Source: an uncultured Helicobacteraceae bacterium (GTDB lineage: Bacteria > Campylobacterota > Campylobacteria > Campylobacterales > Sulfurimonadaceae). From it: DNA of 58,928 nt. The stretch lies in contig CAMZLS010000018.1 of the NCBI GenBank assembly GCA_947311765.1, forward strand, positions 1-58,928. The letters run 5' to 3'. Below the pieces are notes generated by a model, which had not been told where the DNA came from, did no database searches, and saw only the letters and a program-made list of their open reading frames with translations. The position numbers were made by a program, and so were the translations under genes. This document shows, piece after piece, positions 25,771 through 34,488 of this stretch; the stretch's first letter is position 1; each line of letters begins with the position of its first letter.

Positions 25771-27216
25771 CTAACTTATCTTATCGTTCTTATAAATAAT
25801 CTCAAACAGAGCACCACGGTCGCTATTTTTAATTTTTAATTCTCCACCACTTTTCTTTTCCACAATTGTTTTACACATATATAGACCAATACCAGTACCA
25901 ATGCTTGGATGTTTTGTTGTGAAGTAAGGTTCAAAAATTTTGTCCATGATATCAGAAGCTATTCCTCCTCCATTGTCTTCGATAGAGATGATTTTTTGTT
26001 TCTCTTCTTGATGAGTTTTGAGTATAATTTTTTTATTTTTTATTTTGTTCTCAACAAGCGCATCTTTTGCATTGTTTATGATATTGATAATGACTTGTGT
26101 TAAGTCGTTTGGACAGCCATACAGTGAAAAATTATCAGTAATTATAGTTTCTAAGGTGATTTTGTTTTCATTGAGAGAAGCTGAAACAAGATGCTCTACA
26201 TGTTCTATTATTTCATTTATAAAAAAATCTTTATCATGTTGGTTTTTAAGATAGAAATTTCGAAAATCGTCAATAGTATTAGACATGAAAGATATTTGTT
26301 CGTTTGCTTCTATGATTTTATCTTTAAGAATTTCTTTTGTAAGTTTATCTTTTCCCCATCTAAGTTCAATATTTATTAAAATCGCAGATAATTGTGCAAG
26401 GGGTTGTCTCCATTGATGAGCAATATTATTTATCATTTCCCCCATGGACGCTAATTTATTCTGATTTTGAAGCAATTTTTCTCTTTTGTCTTGTAGCGTT
26501 TTCTCTTTTTTATAGAGTGCATAAATAAAGAGTAAAAAGATGACAAAAACAACAAACATAGCAATGCCACCTATAACAAACTGCTTAAGATGAAATTTTA
26601 TTATATCTCCAACTGGAGCTTTTAAGGATATAAGTGCTCTTAAATCGCCAGTTCTCTCATAAAAACCGTTTTGGTCACCATATTTTTTAATCATCGCTTT
26701 AGGTGCAACCGATGGAATGCCGTGGCACTCTAGGCAAGATTCTCTATTTCTGCTTGTTGGTAGGGCGATATAAAAATAATTCGTACCATTTTCATTTTGG
26801 ATTGCAAAATATTTATCCAGTTCTTTATTTTGAAATTTTTTCAAGATTGAAGCTTCAAATGCATTGGCTTTATTGCTTGGATTTGTTGGATTGATTGCTG
26901 CTAGATTGTACTCATAATTTATTTTTTTGTTAGCTAGTAATATATCATAGACATTCTTTGTTATATAAGAAGAAGATAATATTTTTGAGCTAAAAAAGTT
27001 TTCATCAAGCTTGCCTTCTGATTTTAGTTTTTCTATCAAAGGGCGTTGTGTATTTTCTATGTAGCTTCTGAGGGCATTCATTGTGCTTAAAATTGAAATT
27101 GCCTCTTGTTTTGTATCTTGTATAGATAGATTTTTATAAAAATTAAAAAAGACAATAGTGACAAGCATATATGCAATTGTAAAAAAAAGTATAATTAATT
27201 TGAAATTTTCTTTCAT
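25771..27216 (-). CDS. Sensor histidine kinase with periplasmic heme-c (DUF3365-type) domain
   Basis: 481 residues. A first membrane helix (8-27) leads to a periplasmic DUF3365/Tll0287-like domain with ALPTSRNRESCLECHG, a CxxCH motif predicted to bind heme c, then a second helix (about 213-232). The cytoplasmic part shows NIAHQWRQPLAQLSAI (H-box), an N-box (INIINNAKDALVENKI), DNGGGI and GTGIGLYMCKTIVEKKSGG. The H-box style HQWRQPL is common in Campylobacterota kinases. The heme suggests sensing of redox state, oxygen or NO. Start overlaps the end of the regulator gene by 4 bases, so the pair is co-expressed. Confidence 0.87.
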   Translation of the reverse strand: MKENFKLIILFFTIAYMLVTIVFFNFYKNLSIQDTKQEAISILSTMNALRSYIENTQRPLIEKLKSEGKLDENFFSSKILSSSYITKNVYDILLANKKINYEYNLAAINPTNPSNKANAFEASILKKFQNKELDKYFAIQNENGTNYFYIALPTSRNRESCLECHGIPSVAPKAMIKKYGDQNGFYERTGDLRALISLKAPVGDIIKFHLKQFVIGGIAMFVVFVIFLLFIYALYKKEKTLQDKREKLLQNQNKLASMGEMINNIAHQWRQPLAQLSAILINIELRWGKDKLTKEILKDKIIEANEQISFMSNTIDDFRNFYLKNQHDKDFFINEIIEHVEHLVSASLNENKITLETIITDNFSLYGCPNDLTQVIINIINNAKDALVENKIKNKKIILKTHQEEKQKIISIEDNGGGIASDIMDKIFEPYFTTKHPSIGTGIGLYMCKTIVEKKSGGELKIKNSDRGALFEIIYKNDKIS

Positions 27217-27905
27217 GCTTCTAAAGTATAACCTATGCCATAAACATTTTTTATGAAATTTTTACCTATCTTCTTTCTTAGATCTTTTACAACTGATTTT
27301 ATAGCTTCTTTGCTAGGTGCCTCGTATTCCCATACATACTCATAGATATCTTCAAATGAGACAATATGATTTTTTCTCTTAAGTAGGTATTCAAGAAAAC
27401 GCACCTCTTTTTTTGATAATTTGGAGATTTTATGATCTTTTATGATGTTTTTTTGCATACAGTCGTATTGTGTATTTTCTGTCAAATTTACTATGACATT
27501 GTAATTAACTAATTCAAGTGCCACGGCCTTTAAGGCATCGCTTAGGATATCGATATTATATGGCTTAGTCAGGTATTTGACAATTTTCAATTCAACTGCA
27601 CGCCAAAGATATTCTTGTTGATTGAAAGCAGAAAGAATAATAATTGGCACTTGTCTGTCGTGAGAGCGAATCTTTGCAATGGCTTCAAGTCCATCCATAT
27701 TCGGCATGCAGATATCTAAAATGAGTACATCATGCTTGTTGTACAGAAATTCATCCAATGCTTCCTGCCCATCTTTGACATAGACTACTTTCTCAAAAAA
27801 AAGCTCTAATATTTCAATAGTATTTCTAGCAATACCTTCTTCATCTTCAGCATAAAGGACTTTTTTTGTATTTAATATGTTTAAAATATCTTGATTATTT
27901 TTCAT
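27213..27905 (-). CDS. OmpR-type response regulator
   Basis: 230 residues. Receiver domain 10-125 has the acidic pair (AEDEEG), phospho-acceptor in DVLILDICMPNMDG and Lys in YLTKPYN. The C-terminal winged helix (about 150-230) shows LSKKEVRFLEYLLKRKNHIVSFEDIYEYVW and RKKIGKNFIKNVYGIGYTLE. It is the cognate regulator of the heme-containing kinase downstream. The 233-base region upstream, shared with divergent pyrD, holds its promoter. Confidence 0.9.
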   Translation of the reverse strand: MKNNQDILNILNTKKVLYAEDEEGIARNTIEILELFFEKVVYVKDGQEALDEFLYNKHDVLILDICMPNMDGLEAIAKIRSHDRQVPIIILSAFNQQEYLWRAVELKIVKYLTKPYNIDILSDALKAVALELVNYNVIVNLTENTQYDCMQKNIIKDHKISKLSKKEVRFLEYLLKRKNHIVSFEDIYEYVWEYEAPSKEAIKSVVKDLRKKIGKNFIKNVYGIGYTLEA

Positions 27906-28073
27906 AGTACAAATGATACCATAACTTTCATTACCGTCTTTAGCTATTTTTTAAAGTTGTGATTTTCTATATGATAACTTCAGTAACTCAACTTTTTTTC
28001 TGCTCTTTTGAAAATTTTTTAATGCATAATTCGAATTAAAAATATATGATATAAATAAGGGTGACAAAAGCTT

Positions 28074-28082
28074 CCCCCCCCC
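28074..28082. repeat. Poly-C tract (9 C) upstream of pyrD
   Basis: Nine consecutive C residues in otherwise AT-rich DNA, 56 bases before the pyrD ATG and about 170 bases from the divergent regulator gene. Homopolymeric G/C tracts are the main slipped-strand phase-variation elements in Campylobacter and Helicobacter. Here the tract is intergenic, so any effect would be on promoter spacing or the leader rather than reading frame. Confidence 0.7.
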
Positions 28083-28138
28083 TTTTCTCCCTCACTTTTA
28101 TTGTATAAACTTACTTAGATAATTACGGGAAAAATATC

Positions 28139-29194
28139 ATGTATCAAAACATTAAAAAGTATATATATAAATTGGATCCAGAAACCGCCCACAATTTAAT
28201 CGAAAAGAGTTTATATTTTTTAGGAGAGTATTTACCATATCTACTTAAGCCAATGAGTGAAAAATTTTCTTATGAAGATAGAATGTTAGAACAAAAAATC
28301 CTAGGTATGACTTTTCAAAATCCTGTTGGATTAGCTGCAGGATTTGATAAAAATGCAAGTATGTTACCTGCCTTAAAAGCACTTGGATTTGGTTTTGTAG
28401 AGTTTGGCACAGTGACACCAAGACCGCAGGAAGGAAATCCAAAACCAAGACTATTTCGTTATCCGAAGTACAACTCTATACAAAATGCAATGGGTTTTAA
28501 TAATGAAGGGCTTGAAGAAGTGAAATCTAATCTATTAAAACACTATTCTTTAAATATGCCAATTGCTGCAAATATAGGAAAAAATAGAACATCTAAAGAT
28601 AAAAAGATAGTAGAAGATTATGAGGTTCTCATTGATGGTTTTAAAGATATATCAGATTTTTTAGTTATCAATCTCTCATCCCCAAATACTCCTGGCTTAA
28701 GAGACTTACAGAGTAAACAGTTTATAGAAGAACTTTTCTGTATGGCGCAAGAGAAGACAGATAAACCACTCTTTTTAAAGATTGCTCCTGATTTAGATAT
28801 TGTTGATGTTTTTGAGATTTGCCATGTTGCTATTGAAAACGGTGCAAAAGGAATCGTAGCTACTAATACAACTACTGATTATTCATTATTACCAGGTGCT
28901 CAAAATTTTGGCGGTATTAGTGGAGAGGTGTTGTGTGAAAAAAGTTTTGAACTCTTTGAGGCTTTGGCTCAGGAGTTTTTTACAAAAACAGTACTTGTGT
29001 CTGTTGGCGGTATCAGTAGCGCAGAAGAAGTTTATCGGCGATTGAAAGCTGGTGCATCTCTTGTCGAGTTGTATAGTGCTTTAATCTTTGAGGGTCCTTC
29101 GGTCACAAAAAATATCAACTGTGACTTGCTAGAATTGATGAAAAAAGATGGTTTTAAAGATATATCAGAAGTGATAGGAATAGATAGAAAATAA
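28139..29194 (+). CDS. pyrD: Dihydroorotate dehydrogenase (quinone), class 2
   Basis: 351 residues. An N-terminal helical membrane-association segment (1-45) marks class 2, which donates electrons to quinone. FMN-site motifs are NPVGLAAGFDKNA, GFVEFGTVTPRPQ, NAMGFNNEG, FLVINLSSPNTPGLRDLQ (active-site Ser region) and LVSVGGISSAEEVYRRLKAGASLVELYSALI. It catalyses the only redox step of pyrimidine synthesis. It is followed 11 bases later by the GlcD-like gene. A poly-C tract lies in its upstream region. Confidence 0.95.
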   Translation: MYQNIKKYIYKLDPETAHNLIEKSLYFLGEYLPYLLKPMSEKFSYEDRMLEQKILGMTFQNPVGLAAGFDKNASMLPALKALGFGFVEFGTVTPRPQEGNPKPRLFRYPKYNSIQNAMGFNNEGLEEVKSNLLKHYSLNMPIAANIGKNRTSKDKKIVEDYEVLIDGFKDISDFLVINLSSPNTPGLRDLQSKQFIEELFCMAQEKTDKPLFLKIAPDLDIVDVFEICHVAIENGAKGIVATNTTTDYSLLPGAQNFGGISGEVLCEKSFELFEALAQEFFTKTVLVSVGGISSAEEVYRRLKAGASLVELYSALIFEGPSVTKNINCDLLELMKKDGFKDISEVIGIDRK

Positions 29195-29205
29195 AGGAAC
29201 TTTTT

Positions 29206-30588
29206 ATGATAGAAAAAAAACATATAAACTCTTTCGAGGATATGCTAGGAAAAGAAAATGTATATAGCGATAAGGCTCATCTTATTGCATACTCTTATGA
29301 TGCAACAAGAACAAGATTTGAACCTGATGCAGTTGTTTTTCCAAGAGATGAAGAAGATGTGTGTCGGATTTTACTCTATTGCAGTAATCATAAGATAGTT
29401 GTTATTCCGCGAGGTGCTGGTTCTGGTTTTACGGGCGGGGCATTACCTGTTAGTGGTGGTATCACGCTAGCAATGGAAAAACATATGAATAAGATTCTTG
29501 AAATCGATGAAAAAAATATGGTTGCAGTTGTGCAACCGGGAGTTATTAACAAAGATCTACAAAATGCTGTAGAAAAGTTGGGGCTTTTTTACCCACCAGA
29601 TCCTGCAAGTGAAGAGTATTCGACGCTAGGGGGAAATGTTAGTGAAAATGCAGGTGGCATGAGAGCAGCTAAATATGGAATCACTAAAGATTATGTAATG
29701 GCACTAAGAGCAGTTAGAGCAAGCGGAGAGATAATAAGGGCTGGAAAGCGGACAATAAAAGATGTTGCAGGCTATAATGTAGCAGGATTATTAACGGCTA
29801 GTGAAGGAACATTGGCGGTTATTACAGAAATTACGCTAAAGTTGATTTCAAAGCCAAAATATACAAAAGCTTATATGGGAATATTTTCCTCTGTTGAAGA
29901 TGCTATGAATGCAGTCTTTAAATCCCTCTCTAGTGGAGCAAATCCTGTGGCCATGGAGTTTATGGATTCTTTGGTAGTAAAAGCTCTAAAAGAGAAGTTA
30001 GATATTGAATTACCAGATGGTGCTGGAGCTTTACTGATAGGAGATGTTGATGGAAATGTTCCGCAGGAGATAGAGTTTCAACTTGAGACACTTAAAAACT
30101 CATTTAAGGAGAATGGAGCACAAGATTTTATAGTTTCAAAAGATCAAAAGCAAAGAGATGAGCTTTGGTATGCGAGAAAAAATGCTTCACCGTCAATCAC
30201 GATATATGGGTCTAAAAAACTCAATGAAGATATCTCAGTTCCTAGAAGTATGCTACCAGTTGCACTAAAAAAGATATATGCTATTGGTGAAAAGTATGGA
30301 TTTAAAGTACCATGTTTTGGTCACGCAGGTGATGGCAATATTCATGTTAATGTTATGGTGGATGGTTCAAATGAAAAAGAGCTAGAGGAAGGTCATAAAG
30401 CTATTGAAGAGATTTTTAAAATGGTAGTAGAACTTGGAGGTACACTTAGTGGTGAGCATGGGATTGGATTAAGCAAAGCACCTTTTATGGATATAGCTTT
30501 TACACATGCTGAAATGGAGCTTTTTAGAGATATTAAAAAAGCTCTTGACCCAAATAATATATTAAATCCTGCAAAAATGGGACTTTAA
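29206..30588 (+). CDS. glcD: FAD-linked oxidase, glycolate/lactate oxidase GlcD-like subunit
   Basis: 460 residues. The PCMH-type FAD domain shows VVIPRGAGSGFTGGALP and LGGNVSENAGGMRAAKYG; the C-terminal oxidase domain has FGHAGDGNIHVNVM and GTLSGEHGIGLSKAPFM and ends PNNILNPAKMGL. These are standard for GlcD and D-lactate dehydrogenases, which feed electrons to quinone with a GlcF partner. A GlcF-like subunit lies at 34475, separated by a secreted protein and an ABC importer, an odd arrangement. The actual 2-hydroxyacid substrate cannot be told from sequence alone. Confidence 0.88.
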   Translation: MIEKKHINSFEDMLGKENVYSDKAHLIAYSYDATRTRFEPDAVVFPRDEEDVCRILLYCSNHKIVVIPRGAGSGFTGGALPVSGGITLAMEKHMNKILEIDEKNMVAVVQPGVINKDLQNAVEKLGLFYPPDPASEEYSTLGGNVSENAGGMRAAKYGITKDYVMALRAVRASGEIIRAGKRTIKDVAGYNVAGLLTASEGTLAVITEITLKLISKPKYTKAYMGIFSSVEDAMNAVFKSLSSGANPVAMEFMDSLVVKALKEKLDIELPDGAGALLIGDVDGNVPQEIEFQLETLKNSFKENGAQDFIVSKDQKQRDELWYARKNASPSITIYGSKKLNEDISVPRSMLPVALKKIYAIGEKYGFKVPCFGHAGDGNIHVNVMVDGSNEKELEEGHKAIEEIFKMVVELGGTLSGEHGIGLSKAPFMDIAFTHAEMELFRDIKKALDPNNILNPAKMGL

Positions 30589-30656
30589 TAAAGAGAAAAT
30601 ATAAAGTATTTTTTCATAACATATTTGGGATAAAAATTTAAAAAGAGAGTTTGATT

Positions 30657-31289
30657 ATGCTAGGAAAAAAAAGTATATTACTAGGAAGTTTATTCATTTG
30701 TATTTCACTGCAAGCAAAAATGTATCAAGAGAATTTTGAATCGCTAAAGCTTGGTTCAATACCAAAATCATGGGAAGTTGTTTCTGTATGGGAGACGCAA
30801 AAATTTACACAAGCACCTTCTGGTGAAAAAGTTTTCTCAATGAAAGATAACAAAAAAGGTTTTTTAGGATTTGGTAGTGGTTTTAACCTCGCTTTCACAA
30901 AAGTTATTCCTTTTAAAGATGGTGAGATAAGTGTTAAATTTCATGCAAATAGTGGACGAATCGATCAAGGAGGAGGAATTATCTGGAGAGTAAAAGATAA
31001 GGATAATTACTATGTTGCAAGATTTAATCCCCTTGAAGACAATTTTAGATTTTACAAAGTTATTGATGGTAGTCGTTCAGAGTTAAAATCAGCTAATGTT
31101 AAGCTTTCAAAAGCTTGGCACTCAATGAAAATTATTCAAAAAGAAGATCATTTTGAAGGATATCTTGATGGTGAAAAAATTCTTGATGTATATGATGATA
31201 GCATCCAACAAAGCGGTGGTGTAGGGCTTTGGACAAAGGCAGATGCTAAAACATCTTTTGATGATTTTGTAGTGAAGAGTGGAAAATGA
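30657..31289 (+). CDS. Secreted concanavalin-like (DUF1080/LamG-type) protein
   Basis: 210 residues from ATG 30657, chosen over TTG 30651 because an AAGAGAG ribosome-binding site is correctly spaced for it. A signal peptide ends near LQAK. The mature protein looks like a single beta-sandwich of the DUF1080/laminin-G type: YQENFESLKLGSIPKSWEV, GGGIIWRVKDKDNYYVARFNP, FEGYLDGEKILDVYDD and GGVGLWTKADAKTSFDDF. Such folds bind carbohydrates or act as ligand-binding modules. It overlaps the start of the solute-binding protein gene by 4 bases, so it is probably part of the same periplasmic system. Confidence 0.7.
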   Translation: MLGKKSILLGSLFICISLQAKMYQENFESLKLGSIPKSWEVVSVWETQKFTQAPSGEKVFSMKDNKKGFLGFGSGFNLAFTKVIPFKDGEISVKFHANSGRIDQGGGIIWRVKDKDNYYVARFNPLEDNFRFYKVIDGSRSELKSANVKLSKAWHSMKIIQKEDHFEGYLDGEKILDVYDDSIQQSGGVGLWTKADAKTSFDDFVVKSGK

Positions 31290-32281
31290 GTAGAATAATT
31301 TTAATATGTTTGTTAAGTTTTTTGACTCTCGGAGCTTCCCAAAATGGCTCTGTAACCGTGTATGTTTCACAAGATCAAGTCTTTTCTGAGCCTATTTTAA
31401 AAGATTTTGAAAAAGAGACAGGCATCAAAGTTAAGGCTCTGTACGATAGTGAAGAGTCAAAAAGCACAGGTGTTATGAACCGTCTTTTAGCTGAGAAGAG
31501 AAATCCTCAAGCAGATATATATTGGGCAAACGAGCCTATTCGTGCAGAAATTTTGAGAAACAGAGGAATTCTTGCTCCTTATAAAAGCCCAAATGCAAAA
31601 GGCATTGATAAAGTATTTAAGAGCAGCGACAATACATGGTGTGGTTTTTCTGCAAGAGTCAGGTTGTTTATTGTGCATAAAGATGCTATTATGAAGCCTT
31701 ATTCTGTGATGGATTATGCAAATTCAGCACTTGAAGGAAAAGGAGTTATAGCAAATCCTCTCTTTGGAACAAGTACATCTCATATCTCTGCTCTTTTTAC
31801 ATATTTAGGAGAGAAGACAGCCAAAGCTTTTATGAAAAAGATGAAGATTAATAATATAGCTATCTCTACAAGTAATGGTGAGAGTGCAGACTTTGTTGCT
31901 TCTGGAAAATATGACTTTGCATTAGTGGACAGTGATGATGCTATTAGTAGGCTTCGTTCAGGGAAACCTGTAGAGTTTATCTATCCAGATCAAAAAGATA
32001 GACAGATGGGTGTATTCGTAGTGCCAAATGCAGTGATGCTAATTAAGGGAGCAAAACATTCAACAAATGCCAAAAAACTTTTTGATTACTTACTAAGTAG
32101 AGATACAGAAGCAAAACTTGCCAAAGCTGATTGTGCACAAATACCACTTCACAAAGGAGTGGAAGGTCCAAAAGAATTGAAGTCAATCTCAGATTTAAGA
32201 GTGATGCAAGTTGATTATGCTCAAGTTGCAAAAGAGATGGTGAAAATTCAACCTTATCTAAAAGATTGGTTGGCTAAATAG
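31286..32281 (+). CDS. ABC transporter substrate-binding protein, ferric-type family but lacking the Tyr pair
   Basis: 331 residues with a signal peptide (cleavage near LTLGAS). Family-1 extracellular binding-protein pattern: VTVYVSQDQVFSEPIL, EKETGIKVKALYDSEESKSTG, ADIYWANEPIRAEILRNRG and GVIANPLFGTSTSHISALFTYLG. The closest recognisable group is ferric/phosphonate-type binders. The Tyr-Tyr pair that coordinates iron in FbpA-like proteins is not found where expected; instead there is FALVDSDDAISRL. The substrate is therefore open. The gene abuts the permease gene (stop then ATG with no gap). Confidence 0.8.
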   Translation: MSRIILICLLSFLTLGASQNGSVTVYVSQDQVFSEPILKDFEKETGIKVKALYDSEESKSTGVMNRLLAEKRNPQADIYWANEPIRAEILRNRGILAPYKSPNAKGIDKVFKSSDNTWCGFSARVRLFIVHKDAIMKPYSVMDYANSALEGKGVIANPLFGTSTSHISALFTYLGEKTAKAFMKKMKINNIAISTSNGESADFVASGKYDFALVDSDDAISRLRSGKPVEFIYPDQKDRQMGVFVVPNAVMLIKGAKHSTNAKKLFDYLLSRDTEAKLAKADCAQIPLHKGVEGPKELKSISDLRVMQVDYAQVAKEMVKIQPYLKDWLAK

Positions 32282-33811
32282 ATGTCACAAAAACTCTTTT
32301 CTTGGATAGTTTTCACTATTATATTTTTTATCTGTGTATCACCTGTAGCGGTCATGGTGATTGAGGCGATAGGAAAAGAAGATATATTGATACAACTATT
32401 GCACAGCAAAGAGAGTCTTGACAGTTTTTTTAACTCACTAATACTTTCTGTATTTGTCTCTTTTATGACGACATTGATAGGGACTTTAGTAGGTTTGATT
32501 TTAGGAAAGACTAATATATCTCTAAAAAAAGCCATACTGTTTTTAATGCTTATACCTCTTCTTTTACCACCCTATATCTTAGCATTAGGCTGGGTTGATA
32601 TGTTGGGAGTTGTTGGTTTTTTTAGTGAGTTACTGTTTGGTTTCTTGGGTGTTAGCTTGGTTCTTTTTACGCTATATTTGCCTATACCTGTTCTATTTGT
32701 TCTGTTTTATCTTAAACATATCAATCCACATTTAGAAGAGGCAGCATATATCTATTGTGATAAAAAATATGTTCTTTCGCGAGTAACTATTCCTTTGATC
32801 TTACCTTCAATTATACTCTCCTTTTTGTTGGTTTTTATCTTATCTTTTGGCGAATATAGTGTTGCCAATGTGCTTCGATACTCAGTTTTTCCTTTAGAGA
32901 GTTTTGTTCAGTTTAGCGCATTTTATAACTTTGATGGTGCTATTATGATGGCAATGCCGATGCTATTGATTGCTCTATTTGTGCTTTTTATTGAGCAGTT
33001 TTACCTTGAAAAACGAATTTTTAAATATAAATCTTTTGACTATATTCATATCTTTAAACTTGAAAATAATCAAAAGATCTATATTGTAGCTATTATGATT
33101 TTTTGTGCTTTTTTTATGGTAGTTGTGCCTTTTTGGGGTTTGTTTAGTAAGATAGGTAGTGTTGATATTTTTTTAATTGCCTTTGTGAAATGTTTAGATT
33201 CATTACTGCACTCTTTGCTATTTGCAAGCGTTAGTGCAACTATATTAACTTTTTTTGCCTTCATAGCAGCATATATTGTTTACTCAAAGGTCTTTTTAGT
33301 CAGCAAATTGATTGATATGAGTTTAATCTTTTTATTTATTGTACCTTCTACTGTATTAGGGATAGCTCTTATTTTGTTTTGGAATAGACCTTGGATCGAT
33401 TTTGTTTATACCTCCGTGTTGATTGTGTTTTTTGGATATTTTGCAAAATATCTTTTTTTGGGAAGTAAACTCATTCAGCACAGGTTCACGCAGATGCCAT
33501 ACTCTATGGTGGAGGCAGCTATGATTTTTGGTGCAGATTGGAAAAAGATACTTAAGTATATATTTTTACCGGCTAGCTATAAAGTTTTGGGTGTTGTATT
33601 TATTGTCTTTTACATATTTATTTTAAGAGAAAATACGATTACAATGCTAGTGTATCCTCCAGGATATGAGACGCTACCTGTTTATATTGTAACACAGATG
33701 GCAAATGGAAAAGAGGAGATCATTGCTGCGCTTTGTATTATTATGACGCTTAGTGCTTTGATACCTTTTTTGTTAGCCATGATGCTGTTTAGAAAAAAGG
33801 AGAGAGCATGA
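32282..33811 (+). CDS. ABC transporter permease, two fused permease domains (ferric-type)
   Basis: 509 residues with about 12 membrane helices, arranged as two BPD_transp_1 units. EAA-like loops are seen in each half: EEAAYIYCDKKYVLSRVTIPLILPS (about 155-180) and VEAAMIFGADWKKILKYIFLP (about 410-430). This fused layout is typical of FbpB/SfuB-type ferric importers. It sits between the binding protein (0 bases) and the ATPase (4-base overlap). Confidence 0.88.
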   Translation: MSQKLFSWIVFTIIFFICVSPVAVMVIEAIGKEDILIQLLHSKESLDSFFNSLILSVFVSFMTTLIGTLVGLILGKTNISLKKAILFLMLIPLLLPPYILALGWVDMLGVVGFFSELLFGFLGVSLVLFTLYLPIPVLFVLFYLKHINPHLEEAAYIYCDKKYVLSRVTIPLILPSIILSFLLVFILSFGEYSVANVLRYSVFPLESFVQFSAFYNFDGAIMMAMPMLLIALFVLFIEQFYLEKRIFKYKSFDYIHIFKLENNQKIYIVAIMIFCAFFMVVVPFWGLFSKIGSVDIFLIAFVKCLDSLLHSLLFASVSATILTFFAFIAAYIVYSKVFLVSKLIDMSLIFLFIVPSTVLGIALILFWNRPWIDFVYTSVLIVFFGYFAKYLFLGSKLIQHRFTQMPYSMVEAAMIFGADWKKILKYIFLPASYKVLGVVFIVFYIFILRENTITMLVYPPGYETLPVYIVTQMANGKEEIIAALCIIMTLSALIPFLLAMMLFRKKERA

Positions 33812-34488
33812 TATCCATAGAAGATGTATATTTTAATCATTTAGACGAATCTAAAGAGATACTTAAGGGACTTAATTTACAAATCAAATCGGCACAAAGA
33901 GTGGTGATAATAGGTGCTTCTGGTTCTGGAAAGACAACAATATTAAGACTCATAGCAGGATTTATAGCCCCGACAAAAGGTCTTATTAAGTTTGATGAAG
34001 TAATTATTGCAAAAGATGCTAAAAGTTATCTTCCTCCATACAAGAGAGGTATTTCTATGGTATTTCAAGACTTAGCACTTTGGCCACATATGAATGTGGA
34101 GGAAAATGTTGCATTTGGTTTAAAAATGAAAAATATACCGAAAAATCAGATAAACGAGGATGTCAAACGTTATTTATCTATGGTTGATCTTCAAAACTAC
34201 AACTATAAACGCATAGAAAATCTCTCTGGTGGAGAGCAACAAAGAGTAGCACTTGCTAGGGCATTGATAGTCAAACCAAAGATAGTATTGATGGACGAAC
34301 CACTTTCTAGCTTGGATGAAGATCTTAATAAACAACTCAGAAGAAAAATAGTCTCTTTGCAAAAAAAGTTAGGTTTTTCACTTTTATATGTTACTCATAA
34401 TAAAGAAGAGGCAAAAGAGATAGGCGAGAGAATTATTGTTATGAAAGATGGAGTTATTCGTGAAAAGGTAGAGAATGTTCGATTATAG
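33808..34488 (+). CDS. ABC transporter ATP-binding protein
   Basis: 226 residues. Walker A GASGSGKTT, Q-loop region MVFQDLALWPHM, signature LSGGEQQRVALARAL, Walker B IVLMDEPLSSLDEDL and switch His in LLYVTHNKEEA are all intact. It is short, ending soon after the nucleotide-binding domain and lacking the TOBE domain found in longer FbpC/PotA proteins. Overlaps the permease gene upstream and the GlcF-like gene downstream (14 bases), so all five genes look co-translated. Confidence 0.9.
   Translation: MISIEDVYFNHLDESKEILKGLNLQIKSAQRVVIIGASGSGKTTILRLIAGFIAPTKGLIKFDEVIIAKDAKSYLPPYKRGISMVFQDLALWPHMNVEENVAFGLKMKNIPKNQINEDVKRYLSMVDLQNYNYKRIENLSGGEQQRVALARALIVKPKIVLMDEPLSSLDEDLNKQLRRKIVSLQKKLGFSLLYVTHNKEEAKEIGERIIVMKDGVIREKVENVRL

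Noticed and set aside
27906-28138. Possible small RNA or riboswitch in the pyrD upstream region
   Set aside because: Apart from the poly-C tract and AT-rich promoter-like boxes, I could not see a stable conserved fold.
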